Below are positions 27,326-35,636 of a DNA stretch of 35,693 nucleotides, in pieces. The stretch's first letter is position 1; each line of letters starts with the position of its first letter. The notes under the pieces were generated by a model. The model saw only the letters and a list, made by a program, of their open reading frames with translations. It was not told the origin of the DNA and searched no databases. Location of the stretch: NCBI GenBank assembly GCA_017937135.1, contig JAGBEE010000032.1, forward strand, positions 1-35,693, in the 5' to 3' direction. Source of the DNA: Clostridia bacterium (lineage in GTDB: Bacteria > Bacillota > Clostridia > Oscillospirales > CAG-272). The translations under genes and the position numbers were made by a program.

Positions 27326-27827
27326 TTTCTAATTTTTTCATAACCTTGTAAAGAGGTAAAACAAGTAATGACATTACAATATTTCCGCATAAATGGAATA
27401 TATCATAAGGAATACCGACAATCAACCACGAAATCATACCCTCAAAATTAAGACCAAATGCAAGCGCTTGAAATGGCGCATACATTATAGAAAATAAAAT
27501 AGCGTGTAGCGCACAAAAAACAGTTGACATAATAGCAACTACCTTGTCCGATGCATTTTTTGGAATGAGCATAACAAGCAACCAAAGCACCGCCCAGATG
27601 TATGTATAAGGCACCCACCAAAGGTCAAAGCCGGCAATTATTCCATTTAGAAAAACATACACGTATATAGGTATAAGCGCCCTTACTCTGTAAACTAATG
27701 TAAAAACAGTAATAAACATAGCAAGAGGATGTACGTTAGGGATAGATTCCATTATAAGCTTGGACAAAAACATAATAACGCCAAGCATAGTGAAAAGAAT
27801 CATATCCCTTATCCTTTTGTTTTTCAT
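27318..27827 (-). CDS. ECF transporter S component-like membrane protein
   Basis: The 169-residue protein has five to six membrane segments and short loops. It looks like the small substrate-binding subunits of energy-coupling-factor vitamin transporters: the N-terminus RDMILFTMLGVIMFLSKL resembles the conserved first helix that contacts the transporter module. The substrate cannot be inferred, and no EcfA or EcfT genes are in the window; S components often share one distant module. Its ATG overlaps the stop of the cyclophilin gene by 4 nt. Assignment is by general pattern, so an unrelated small membrane protein remains possible. Confidence 0.6.
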   Translation of the reverse strand: MKNKRIRDMILFTMLGVIMFLSKLIMESIPNVHPLAMFITVFTLVYRVRALIPIYVYVFLNGIIAGFDLWWVPYTYIWAVLWLLVMLIPKNASDKVVAIMSTVFCALHAILFSIMYAPFQALAFGLNFEGMISWLIVGIPYDIFHLCGNIVMSLLVLPLYKVMKKLEKE

Positions 27828-28300
27828 TCTTCTATTAATGTTACCTTTTTCATTCTCATATCTCTTAAGGGTCGGTCTGAAAAATTCGTTTTTACCGAAG
27901 CAATTTCATCAACAACATCCATACCAGAAACAACCTTGCCAAATGCAGCATATTCGCCATCTAAGAATTTTCCGTCAGCGTGCATTATAAAGAACTGAGA
28001 TGATGCTGAGTCCTTCATAGAGCTTCTTGCCATAGAAATAACGCCTCTTACGTGGGAAATTTCATTTTTGAATCCGTTGGAAAGAAATTCGCCCTTTATA
28101 GTTTCTTTTGAGCCACCACAGCCTGTACCTGTTGGGTCGCCACCCTGAATCATAAAGCCGCTAATTACTCTATGAAAAATAAGACCGTCATAAAAGCCCT
28201 CTTTAACAAGCCTTTTAAAATTTTGTGTGGTAATAGGAGCTTTGTCATCATAAAGCTCAATGTCGATAATTCCACCATCTTCCATTTCAATACGTACCAT
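27824..28300 (-). CDS. Cyclophilin-type peptidyl-prolyl cis-trans isomerase
   Basis: The 158-residue protein is a compact single cyclophilin domain. It has FHRVISGFMIQGGDPTGTG near residues 42-60, with the catalytic Arg in FHRV, and SQFFIMH near 100. It lacks a signal peptide, so it acts in the cytoplasm, speeding proline isomerisation during folding. I chose ATG 28300, with GAGGTG just upstream; the frame extends to 28357, but that stretch covers the promoter. It is translationally coupled to the membrane-protein gene. Confidence 0.93.
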   Translation of the reverse strand: MVRIEMEDGGIIDIELYDDKAPITTQNFKRLVKEGFYDGLIFHRVISGFMIQGGDPTGTGCGGSKETIKGEFLSNGFKNEISHVRGVISMARSSMKDSASSQFFIMHADGKFLDGEYAAFGKVVSGMDVVDEIASVKTNFSDRPLRDMRMKKVTLIEE

Positions 28301-28328
28301 AAAACACCTCATAATAGCTTTTTTATTT

Positions 28329-28357
28329 ATTGTAACAGAGAATATGCAAAAAGTCAA
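28329..28357 (-). promoter_or_regulatory. Promoter of the cyclophilin gene
   Basis: On the minus strand TTGACT (28352-28357) and TACAAT (28329-28334) are 17 nt apart, about 28 nt before the start. Confidence 0.75.
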
Positions 28358-28447
28358 ATAAAAACAACAATATTTTTCCTATATGTTTAATATTTTAGCT
28401 TTTTGAGAAATATATCTAAATAGAAGTATGTTTTTTAGAGGTATAGA

Positions 28448-29536
28448 ATGGAAAAATATAAGAAAATTATAAATATTGGCGCAGGAGTGTTGATATTTCT
28501 TATACTCGGATATATATTTTTAAAATATCTGCTTGGTATAATTTTGCCATTTTTAATAGCGCTATTGATAGTTGCAATGGTTCGCCCAACAATAAATAAA
28601 ATAGCAAAAAGGTCAAGAGTACCAAAGGCAGTAATAAGTATATTTGTTTTGTCCCTTGCGCTAATTACAATTATTTTAGCATTGACAGTAATAATAAGCG
28701 AGGGGGTAAGACAGCTTGGCAACATAAGCCAAAGCATTATTGACAATCTGTCCAGGGAAGAAAACGTCGTAACGATGATTTTTGAATTTATAAGCAAAAC
28801 AGAGAAGAGATTTCCGTTTCTTGCCAATATTCTCGGCGATGGAGAGAGCGTTTACTCGTTAGTTATGGAAATGGTAAGCGATGGTGTTAAGAACTTAAGC
28901 GTAAAATTAACCACAGGGGTGGCAAATTTTATAACAAGCCTACCTCAAATAGCAATAACAGCAATAGTAATACTATTATCGATTTTTTATTTTGCTAAGG
29001 ACTACGATAAGATAGGAAATGGAGTAATGTCCTTCTTGCCAAGCAAGGTAGGTGTATATATTCCTATCATAAAGCGCGACGTTTTAAGTGTTATAAGTAA
29101 GTATATAAAATCATATCTTATACTTCTTTTAATCACGTTTGCATGCTTATTCTCAGGATTTTTGTTTATGGGGATAGAGAATGCGTTTATCATAGCGCTA
29201 ATAGTGGCATTTATCGACTTTTTGCCCATATTGGGTGCAGGGAGTGTCTTAATTCCGTGGGCAATAATACTATTAATCAATAAAAACGTACCACTTGCAA
29301 TAGGGCTACTTGTGTTGACTCTGGTAATTTATATAGTGCGACAATACGCAGAGCCAAGAATACTAAGCGCGCAAATGAACGTTCACCCCTTAATAACCCT
29401 TTTGGCAATGTATGCAGGCTTTAAAATAGCAGGCATTGGAGGAATGGTTGTCGCTCCAATCCTTGCTTTTATTATAAAAACCTCATATATAAGTATTAAA
29501 AATAAAAAAAATGTTGAAAATGAAAAAGAACTGTGA
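28448..29536 (+). CDS. AI-2E family permease (YtvI-like)
   Basis: The 362-residue protein has seven to eight membrane segments in the layout of the AI-2E/YtvI/PerM family: two near the N-terminus (about 8-48), one near 58-82, a soluble region to about 150, then FFY-type helices and a pair of long hydrophobic stretches from 210 to 345. The conserved block IVAFIDFLPILGAGSVLIPW near 255 is a family hallmark. Members include quorum-signal exporters, Na/H antiporters and YtvI, linked to sporulation in Bacillus. The substrate is unknown. AGAGGTATAGA precedes the ATG. A possible weak promoter lies near 28403-28432. Confidence 0.85.
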   Translation: MEKYKKIINIGAGVLIFLILGYIFLKYLLGIILPFLIALLIVAMVRPTINKIAKRSRVPKAVISIFVLSLALITIILALTVIISEGVRQLGNISQSIIDNLSREENVVTMIFEFISKTEKRFPFLANILGDGESVYSLVMEMVSDGVKNLSVKLTTGVANFITSLPQIAITAIVILLSIFYFAKDYDKIGNGVMSFLPSKVGVYIPIIKRDVLSVISKYIKSYLILLLITFACLFSGFLFMGIENAFIIALIVAFIDFLPILGAGSVLIPWAIILLINKNVPLAIGLLVLTLVIYIVRQYAEPRILSAQMNVHPLITLLAMYAGFKIAGIGGMVVAPILAFIIKTSYISIKNKKNVENEKEL

Positions 29537-29542
29537 TATTAT
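29514..29542 (+). promoter_or_regulatory. trpS promoter
   Basis: TTGAAA (29514-29519) and TATTAT (29537-29542) are 17 nt apart, with TGTGA before the -10 box. The -35 box lies within the end of the permease gene. No T-box leader fits in the 50-nt gap to the start. Confidence 0.75.
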
Positions 29543-29592
29543 AACATATATATTAAAAAACTAAGCATTACGACATATCACAGGAGATTATT

Positions 29593-30597
29593 ATGTATAA
29601 CGACAAAAAGGTGGTTTTCTCAGGCGTACAGCCCTCTGGAAACCTGACAATAGGGAATTATCTTGGAGCAATAAGAAATTTCAGCGCGTTTTCAGAAGAG
29701 TATCATTGCTATTATTGCGTTGTAGATATGCACGCAATTACAGTAAGACAAATTCCTGCCGAATTAAGAAAGAGAACCTACGAAACCTTAGCGCTTTATA
29801 TGGCTTGTGGACTTGACCCACAAAAAAACACGCTCTTTGTACAAAGCCACGTACCACAGCACGCAGAGCTTGGATGGATTCTTGACTGCTACACTATGTT
29901 TGGTGAGCTTTCAAGAATGACACAGTTTAAGGATAAGAGCGCAAAAAATGCTGACAATATAAACGCAGGGCTCTTTACGTATCCGTCACTTATGGCAGCA
30001 GATATTCTTCTGTACCAAACAGAGCTCGTGCCTGTTGGCTCCGACCAAAAGCAGCATCTTGAGCTTGCAAGAGATATAGCAAATCGCTTTAATCAAATAT
30101 ATGGCGAAACCTTTGTTGTGCCTGACGGATATATTACCAAGGATGGCGCAAGAATAATGTCACTTCAAGAGCCAGCAAAGAAAATGAGCAAGTCCGATGC
30201 AAACGAAAACGCAGTAGTAAGAATACTTGACTCTAAGGACGACATTATAAAGAAATTCAAAAGAGCAGTTACAGATTCGGGGAACGAAATTATTCATGGT
30301 GAAGGTAAGGAGGGTATTACTAACCTTCTTAACATCTATACCTGCTTTACAGGAAAAACAATTGAAGAAGCAGAGAAGGAATTTGCTGGCAAGGGTTATG
30401 GTGAATTCAAGCTCGCAGTTGGAGAGGTGTGTGCAGATTCACTCGCTCCTGTAAGAGATGAATTTGCTCGTTTAATGGCAGACAAGGCATATCTTGAACA
30501 GGTAATGGCACAAGGAGCAGAGAGCGCATACCGACACGCAAGACGTACTATGTCAAAGGTAAGACGCAAAATCGGCTTTACAGAATTAAAGCACTAA
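29593..30597 (+). CDS. trpS: Tryptophanyl-tRNA synthetase
   Basis: TrpS charges tRNA-Trp. The 334-residue class I synthetase has the HIGH-type motif as PSGNLTIGNYLGA near residues 10-22, and KKMSKSDANENA near 195-206 (KMSKS), with GSDQKQHLELARDI between. Length is usual for bacterial TrpS. AGGAGATTATT precedes the ATG. In many Firmicutes trpS carries a T-box leader; here the leader is too short for one, so it should not be tryptophan-tRNA-regulated in that way. Confidence 0.97.
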   Translation: MYNDKKVVFSGVQPSGNLTIGNYLGAIRNFSAFSEEYHCYYCVVDMHAITVRQIPAELRKRTYETLALYMACGLDPQKNTLFVQSHVPQHAELGWILDCYTMFGELSRMTQFKDKSAKNADNINAGLFTYPSLMAADILLYQTELVPVGSDQKQHLELARDIANRFNQIYGETFVVPDGYITKDGARIMSLQEPAKKMSKSDANENAVVRILDSKDDIIKKFKRAVTDSGNEIIHGEGKEGITNLLNIYTCFTGKTIEEAEKEFAGKGYGEFKLAVGEVCADSLAPVRDEFARLMADKAYLEQVMAQGAESAYRHARRTMSKVRRKIGFTELKH

Positions 30598-30628
30598 AAA
30601 AATCCCGACAGTGTGTCGGGATTTTTAT
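30597..30628. terminator. Bidirectional terminator of trpS and the response regulator
   Basis: AAATCCCGACA and TGTCGGGATTT pair perfectly around GTG, with A- and T-runs outside. It serves both converging genes. Confidence 0.95.
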
Positions 30629-30642
30629 TTATTACAAGCTGA

Positions 30643-31350
30643 TTAAGCCTCCGTGCTTTGTGGATAAACCTCAAATTTGTAGCCAACGCCCCAAATTGTG
30701 CGAAGCTCCCATTTTGTAGAAACATTAGAAAGCTTTTCACGCAAGCGCTTGATATGTACATCAACCGTACGTGAGTCGCCGAGGTAGTCAAAGCTCCAAA
30801 CCTTATTAAGAAGCTGGTCTCTTGAGAAAACTCTGTTATAATTCTTTGCAAGGAAGTGTAAAAGCATAAATTCCTTGTTTGGTATATCAACGCTTTCACC
30901 CTTGATTTTTAGCTCGTGATTTGACAGACTAATTTCCAGATTGTCAAAGCGAAGAGTATCCTTATCAGAATTTCTTTCGGAGCTGTTGCATCTACGCAAA
31001 ATAGCCTTAACCCTTGCAAAAAGCTCCTTCATATCAAATGGCTTAATAACATAATCATCAGCGCCAAGCTCTAATGCAAGCACCTTGTCAAAAACACCAC
31101 CCTTTGCAGAAATAACTACAATTGGCTTGTTTGATATGGCTCGTATTTCCTTAATAACATCGTTGCCGTCCTTTTTGGGAAGCATAAGGTCAAGTAAAAC
31201 GACATCAGGCTCATAGTGCTTAAATAAATTAAGACCATTTACACCATCACTTGCAGTATTAACCTCATAACCCTCGTTTTGAAAATACACCTTAATAAGC
31301 TCACAGGTATTGATGTCATCATCAATAACAAGTAATTTAGTACCAAGCAT
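30643..31350 (-). CDS. OmpR/PhoB-type response regulator without adjacent kinase
   Basis: The 235-residue protein has a receiver domain (residues 1-120) with acidic pocket VIDDD at 8-12, phosphoacceptor Asp54 in LLDLMLP, and the Lys of VIKPFDM. A winged-helix DNA-binding domain follows (about 135-228), with SRDQLLNKVWSFDYLGDSRTVDVHIKRLREKL, the recognition helix of the OmpR class. It is a transcription regulator, but neither flank has a histidine kinase gene. I chose ATG 31350 (MLGTKLLVIDDD), which has GGAGG 7 nt upstream; the frame runs on to 31377 through that site. Confidence 0.93.
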   Translation of the reverse strand: MLGTKLLVIDDDINTCELIKVYFQNEGYEVNTASDGVNGLNLFKHYEPDVVLLDLMLPKKDGNDVIKEIRAISNKPIVVISAKGGVFDKVLALELGADDYVIKPFDMKELFARVKAILRRCNSSERNSDKDTLRFDNLEISLSNHELKIKGESVDIPNKEFMLLHFLAKNYNRVFSRDQLLNKVWSFDYLGDSRTVDVHIKRLREKLSNVSTKWELRTIWGVGYKFEVYPQSTEA

Positions 31351-31380
31351 AATATAACCTCCGAAAAAATTCCACAAACT

Positions 31381-31409
31381 ATTTTATCATAAAATTACGA
31401 AATTGTAAA
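31381..31409 (-). promoter_or_regulatory. Promoter of the response regulator gene
   Basis: On the minus strand TTTACA (31404-31409) and TAAAAT (31381-31386) are 17 nt apart, upstream of the start at 31350. Confidence 0.65.
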
Positions 31410-31551
31410 CAAAAAATTAAAAAAATATCACATATAGTTAAAAATTAGTTAATAACTTATATACATTTTATACTATGAATGTGAAAACTGAGTGAAAAAG
31501 ATGTGTGATAATAATAAAAAATGCAGAATTTTACTTTTTTTTCGTTTTTAC

Positions 31552-31580
31552 TTGCACACTTGAAGGAAATATTGTATAAT
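31552..31580 (+). promoter_or_regulatory. ychF promoter
   Basis: TTGCAC (31552-31557) and TATAAT (31575-31580) are 17 nt apart, 40 nt upstream of the start. Confidence 0.8.
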
Positions 31581-31620
31581 TGATATGATAAAATATAACT
31601 AAGAGCAAAGGAAAATAAAA

Positions 31621-32715
31621 ATGAAACTTGGAATAGTAGGCTTACCTAACGTAGGTAAAAGTACACTTTTTAACGCACTTACAAATGCAGGCGCACAGAG
31701 CGCAAACTATCCATTCTGCACAATAGAGCCAAATGTTGGCGTAGTTATGGTGCCGGACCAAAGGCTTGATGTACTTGCAAAAATGTATAATCCCGAGCTT
31801 TATACACCGGCTGTTATCGAATTTGTTGATATAGCAGGACTTGTAAAGGGTGCGTCAAAGGGAGAAGGACTTGGAAATAAATTTCTATCTCACATAAGAG
31901 AGGTAGATGCTATAGTTCACGTTGTGCGTTGCTTCGAAAACTCTGACATAATTCACGTTGACGGAAATATAAACCCCGTTCGTGACCTTGAAACGATAAA
32001 TTTGGAGCTTATTTTCTCCGATATGGAAATTCTTGAAAGAAGAATTGATGCAGTAAAAAAGGCGATGAAGGGTGACAAAACCCTTGCAACAAAGCTTGAG
32101 CTTTACGAAAGAGTAATGAAGGCACTTGAGGAGGGCAAAACAGCGCGTAGCCTTGACTATGATGAAGAGGAAAGGGAAATGATTTCCGAGGTAGCTCTTC
32201 TTACAATTAAGCCTGTAATATATGCAGCAAATATAAGCGAGAGCGATATTGCGAGCGACCTTAGTCAAAACAAATTCTATCAAAGCGTTGTAGAGCTTGC
32301 AAAGGAAGAGAAGAGCGAGGTTATCCCTGTTTGCGCTGAAATAGAGGCTGAAATTGCAGAGCTTGACGATGATGAAAAGCAAATGTTTTTAGAGGACTTG
32401 GGCATTAGTGAAAGTGGTCTTGACAGACTTATTAAGGCAAGCTATTCGCTCCTTGGACTTATAAGCTACTTAACAGCAGGACCTAAGGAGGTTCGCGCTT
32501 GGACAATTACTAAGGGAACAAAGGCACCTGGCGCTGCTGGAAAAATTCACTCCGATTTTGAAAAGGGCTTTATTCGTGCAGAGATAGTATCCTTCGATGA
32601 CCTTGTTGCCTGTGGAACAATGGCAGCAGCAAAGGAAAAGGGACTTGTAAGAAGCGAGGGTAAGGAATACGTAATTCAAGACGGAGATATAGTTCTGTTT
32701 AGATTTAACGTTTAA
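31621..32715 (+). CDS. ychF: YchF/Ola1-type ATPase
   Basis: YchF is a conserved ribosome-associated P-loop ATPase tied to stress and redox control. The 364-residue protein has G1 GLPNVGKST at residues 6-14, G3 DIAGLVKGASKGEGLG near 66-81, and a C-terminal TGS domain ending EYVIQDGDIVLFRFNV. The usual NKxD of G4 is replaced by AANISESD, the noncanonical form that gives this family ATP rather than GTP preference. A ribosome site AAAGGA precedes the ATG. It heads a plus-strand run with the methyltransferase, separated by a terminator hairpin. Confidence 0.95.
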   Translation: MKLGIVGLPNVGKSTLFNALTNAGAQSANYPFCTIEPNVGVVMVPDQRLDVLAKMYNPELYTPAVIEFVDIAGLVKGASKGEGLGNKFLSHIREVDAIVHVVRCFENSDIIHVDGNINPVRDLETINLELIFSDMEILERRIDAVKKAMKGDKTLATKLELYERVMKALEEGKTARSLDYDEEEREMISEVALLTIKPVIYAANISESDIASDLSQNKFYQSVVELAKEEKSEVIPVCAEIEAEIAELDDDEKQMFLEDLGISESGLDRLIKASYSLLGLISYLTAGPKEVRAWTITKGTKAPGAAGKIHSDFEKGFIRAEIVSFDDLVACGTMAAAKEKGLVRSEGKEYVIQDGDIVLFRFNV

Positions 32716-32724
32716 TAATCAAAG

Positions 32725-32752
32725 CAAGTCCGATTTAACGGACTTGTTTTTA
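32725..32752 (+). terminator. ychF terminator
   Basis: CAAGTCCG and CGGACTTG pair perfectly around ATTTAA, followed by TTTTTA. The next gene starts 12 nt after the T-run. Confidence 0.85.
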
Positions 32753-32763
32753 TAGGAGAATTT

Positions 32764-33885
32764 ATGAAAATAGAATATGTTGCAACATGCCTGTTCGGTC
32801 TTGAGGGGCTTCTTGGTGAGGAAATAGACTCACTTGGCTATAAAAGAATTGAAACAATGGATGGCAGAATAACCTTTATAGGTGATGAGCTTGCACTTGC
32901 AAGATGCAGTATAAATTTGCGCTTTGCAGAAAGACTTTATATAAAAATGGGCGAGTTTTACGCTCGTAGCTTTGAGGAGCTTTTTGAGGGAACAAAACAA
33001 ATTCCGTGGGAATTTTATATACGCAAGGACGACTCCTTTCCAGTTCGTGGACATAGTATAAAAAGCGATTTGTATTCGATTCCCGACTGCCAAAAAATAA
33101 TAAAAAAGGCAATAGTATCACGTCTTAGTAAGGTGTACGGAATTTCTTGGTTCGAGGAAAGATGCGTAAAATATCAAATAGATTTTTTCATTTTCAAAAA
33201 TAGATGCACCTTAATGATAGATACCTCGGGCACTCCACTTCATAAAAGAGGCTACCGACCAAAATCAAATGAAGCTCCTATAAGAGAAACGCTTGCAGCA
33301 GCGCTTGCTAAGCTATCAAGACCAAGAGAGGACGTCTTATTTTGGGACCCGTTTTGTGGCTCTGGCACAATAGCAATAGAGGCAACTATGCAGATGCTAA
33401 ACTATGCTCCCGGAATTGATAGAGCATACATAGCACAGACCTTCCCACAATTTGACAAATCAATTTGGGAAAATGCAAGAGAAGAGGCAAAAGATAAGAT
33501 AATAACAGATAGTAAATTTGAAGCATATGCCTCCGATATAGACCCGGAATGTGTAAAAATCGCGCAGGAAAGCGCAAAGCACGCAGGAGTATTTAAAAAT
33601 ATGAAAATATTCCAAAGGGACGCACTAACAATACAAACTGAGGGTAGACGTGGCACAATAGTATGTAACCCACCATATGGAGAAAGGCTCCTTTCAATGA
33701 AGGAAACAGAAAGCCTTTACAAGAATATGGGTAAGCATTTTTCAACCCTTGATAAATGGCAACAGTATATAATAACAAGCCATGAGGGCTTTCAAGAGCT
33801 TTTTGGCAGACGCGCCGATAAGGTGAGAAAGCTCTATAACGGAATGATACCCTGCTACTTTTACCAGTTTTTCAAAAATAAATGA
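32764..33885 (+). CDS. THUMP-domain rRNA guanine methyltransferase (RlmL N-terminal/YpsC type)
   Basis: The 373-residue protein has an N-terminal ferredoxin-like/THUMP RNA-binding region (about 1-160). A Rossmann methyltransferase domain follows, with the SAM motif DPFCGSGTIAIEA near 198-210, an acidic residue in SDIDPE near 257, and the catalytic NPPYGERL near 298. It matches the family that makes N2-methylguanosine in 23S rRNA (RlmL N-half in E. coli, YpsC in Bacillus). AGGAGAATTT precedes the ATG. Its TGA stop overlaps an ATG at 33882, but the next gene's real start is most likely at 33945. Confidence 0.92.
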   Translation: MKIEYVATCLFGLEGLLGEEIDSLGYKRIETMDGRITFIGDELALARCSINLRFAERLYIKMGEFYARSFEELFEGTKQIPWEFYIRKDDSFPVRGHSIKSDLYSIPDCQKIIKKAIVSRLSKVYGISWFEERCVKYQIDFFIFKNRCTLMIDTSGTPLHKRGYRPKSNEAPIRETLAAALAKLSRPREDVLFWDPFCGSGTIAIEATMQMLNYAPGIDRAYIAQTFPQFDKSIWENAREEAKDKIITDSKFEAYASDIDPECVKIAQESAKHAGVFKNMKIFQRDALTIQTEGRRGTIVCNPPYGERLLSMKETESLYKNMGKHFSTLDKWQQYIITSHEGFQELFGRRADKVRKLYNGMIPCYFYQFFKNK

Positions 33886-33896
33886 TTAAAAAATTA

Positions 33897-33944
33897 CCTT
33901 TCGTAAATACTAAAAAAGGAAGTATTTGCGAAAGGATTTTTTTT
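33897..33944 (+). terminator. Terminator-like hairpin that holds the next gene's ribosome site
   Basis: CCTTTCGTAAATACT (33897-33911) pairs with AGTATTTGCGAAAGG (33921-33935) in a 15-bp stem with one G-T pair and a 9-nt loop. A run of eight T (33937-33944) follows and ends exactly at the ATG of the spoVAF-like gene. AAAGGA (33931-33936), the only good ribosome site, is in the 3' arm. It looks like a terminator for the methyltransferase gene that would also hide the ribosome site in any read-through RNA. Confidence 0.8.
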
Positions 33945-35357
33945 ATGAAAGAGCTGTCCTTTGACTTAGAAGAGAACATAAAGGAAATAGACAAAATACT
34001 AAACGTCGAAGAAAATTTTGATATAATCAAAAAGGAAATGAGCATAAACAACGAAAAGGTTGTTATGTATTACGTAGATGGCTTTGTAACCTCGGCAATA
34101 ATGCAAAAGCTCATTATGCACCTAACAACAGTTAAGGAATTTGGAAGTGGCAAGGAGGGCGATGTAGAGAAATTTGTTAAAAAAAGCGTACCAAGTGTCG
34201 AGGTTGATGCAGTTTATGATATGGATATGCTCGTCACAATGGTGCTAAGCGGTTGTAGTGCGATACTTGCTAAGGGCTTTGGCAATGGAGCAGTTATAGT
34301 CGATGCAAGGAGCTATCCTGCAAGAGTAACTGAGGAGCCAGGAAATGATAGGGTAATGCGTGGAGCACGCGATGGCTTTGTTGAAACCTTGATATTTAAT
34401 ACAGCAATGATAAGACGAAGAATACGTGACCCTAAGCTAACGGTCAAATACCTAAATGTAGGAGAGAAGTCAAAAACCGATATTTCGGTAGTCTATCTTG
34501 AAGGGAAAGCCGACCCTGTGTACGTAAAATCACTAATTAAGAAAATTGAGTCAATAAAAACAGATGCCCTGCCAATGGGTCATCAAAGCCTTATTGAGTG
34601 CTTGCTAAGAAAAAGAAGATATAATCCGTTTCCAAGGGTAAGATGCACGGAAAGACCGGACTGTGCCTGCGCTTCAATTTTAGAGGGTAGTGTAATAGTA
34701 ATTTGCGACACGTCCCCTGAGGCGTTAATATTACCAACCTCAATTTTTGACTTTTTGCAGGATACAGATGATTACTATTTTACCCCAATAACAGGCTCAT
34801 ATTTGCGTCTTGTAAGACAGCTTGTTTTCTGGGGAGCAGTCGTTTTAACACCTGTATGGTACTATTTTGTAAGTAACCCCGATGTCGTGCCACAATGGCT
34901 GAATTTTATTATTCCCGAGGACTATGGAAATGTACCAATACTCGCTCAGCTGATACTTGTTGAGCTTGTAGTTGACGGATTAAAGCTCGCATCATTAAAT
35001 ACACCAAGCGTAATGTCGAACTCATTTGGTGTAATAGGTGGACTCTTACTTGGGGATTTTGCAGTGGAGGTCGGTTGGCTTAGTGCAGATGTAATATTCT
35101 ATATGGCAATAGTATCAATGGCGAGCTTTACGCAGTCAAATTACGAGCTTGGATATGCTCTTAAATTTGTGAGAATAATTACTCTTATTGCCATAGAGCT
35201 AATAGGAGCTTGGGGACTGCTTCTTGGTGCATTGATTTCTATTATTTTAATTGTATCAACCGAAACAATAAATGGAAAGCGCTCGTATCTGTATCCGTTA
35301 ATACCATTTAACGCGCGTGCACTTTCACGCTTAATTTTCCGTCGTCAAAAGCCATAA
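33945..35357 (+). CDS. SpoVAF/GerA family spore germination protein
   Basis: The 470-residue protein belongs to the GerA A-subunit/SpoVAF family: a soluble N-terminal part of about 280 residues (VVMYYVDGFVTSAIMQ near 37-52, RSYPARVTEEPGNDRVMRGARDGFVETL near 125-152, PRVRCTERPDC near 232) and four to five C-terminal membrane segments with LNTPSVMSNSFGVIGGLLLGDFAV near 345. Such proteins sit in the spore inner membrane and act in nutrient sensing or release of dipicolinate. The gene lies alone, without spoVA or gerB/gerC partners here, so SpoVAF versus GerA cannot be settled; the N-terminal spacing fits SpoVAF better. The start at 33945 matches family length. The frame opens at 33882, but that stretch is the hairpin. 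Confidence 0.85.
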   Translation: MKELSFDLEENIKEIDKILNVEENFDIIKKEMSINNEKVVMYYVDGFVTSAIMQKLIMHLTTVKEFGSGKEGDVEKFVKKSVPSVEVDAVYDMDMLVTMVLSGCSAILAKGFGNGAVIVDARSYPARVTEEPGNDRVMRGARDGFVETLIFNTAMIRRRIRDPKLTVKYLNVGEKSKTDISVVYLEGKADPVYVKSLIKKIESIKTDALPMGHQSLIECLLRKRRYNPFPRVRCTERPDCACASILEGSVIVICDTSPEALILPTSIFDFLQDTDDYYFTPITGSYLRLVRQLVFWGAVVLTPVWYYFVSNPDVVPQWLNFIIPEDYGNVPILAQLILVELVVDGLKLASLNTPSVMSNSFGVIGGLLLGDFAVEVGWLSADVIFYMAIVSMASFTQSNYELGYALKFVRIITLIAIELIGAWGLLLGALISIILIVSTETINGKRSYLYPLIPFNARALSRLIFRRQKP

Positions 35358-35390
35358 ATTTTAATGAATTTTTAATGAAAGCATTGTAGG
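35358..35390. other. AT-rich spacer after the spoVAF-like gene
   Basis: This short AT-rich stretch has no hairpin with a T-run, so I see no terminator for the spoVAF-like gene before the repeat element that follows. Confidence 0.4.
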
Positions 35391-35630
35391 ACACAGGCTA
35401 TTCCTTTAGCTTCCCCAGCGGGGCACCTCGTCAGAAGGAGGCTTGTGTTGCTACCATGCGCACTGCGTGCATTTCCATACAACCTTCGGTGATTCCATGC
35501 AATGCGCCAAATTGATTCCATACGCACTGCGTGTGATTCCATACAACCATATGGTTGATTCCATACACGCTATCGCGTGATTATGATAGGCTCCATCTGA
35601 CGAGGTGCTCCTTGTGGGTATGCCTTGTGC
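35391..35630. repeat. MITE-like imperfect palindrome
   Basis: GCACCTCGTCAGA (35423-35435) returns as an exact 13-nt inverse at 35596-35608. Outside it CACAGGCTATTCC (35392-35404) is an imperfect inverse of 35617-35629, with about 10 extra nt on the left that include a CCCC/GGGG hairpin. The whole is about 240 bp with no reading frame, and carries the hairpin array at 35451-35582 in its centre. That fits a non-autonomous mobile repeat, though no transposase or clear target duplication is visible here. Confidence 0.65.
35451..35582. repeat. Hairpin array with GATTCCATAC linkers
   Basis: The linker GATTCCATAC or a near copy starts at 35471, 35491, 35514, 35535 and 35557, with partial copies at 35451 and 35579, so the period is 20-23 bp. 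Between them lie small hairpins of different sequence: ATGCGC/GCGTGCAT, a weak ACC/GGT, CAAT/ATTG, ACGC/GCGT, CAACC/GGTTG and CACGC/GCGTG. The stems vary but stay complementary, as in the arrays at 78-304 and 8123-8191. Confidence 0.8.
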
Positions 35631-35636
35631 AGAGCT

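Noticed and set aside
29537-29592. T-box leader upstream of trpS
   Set aside because: Only about 50 nt lie between the promoter and start, with no specifier stem or antiterminator.
33882-33944. Upstream start (ATG 33882) for the spoVAF-like gene
   Set aside because: It overlaps the methyltransferase stop as ATGA but has no ribosome site, and its 21 codons coincide with a 15-bp hairpin and T-run; family length fits 33945.
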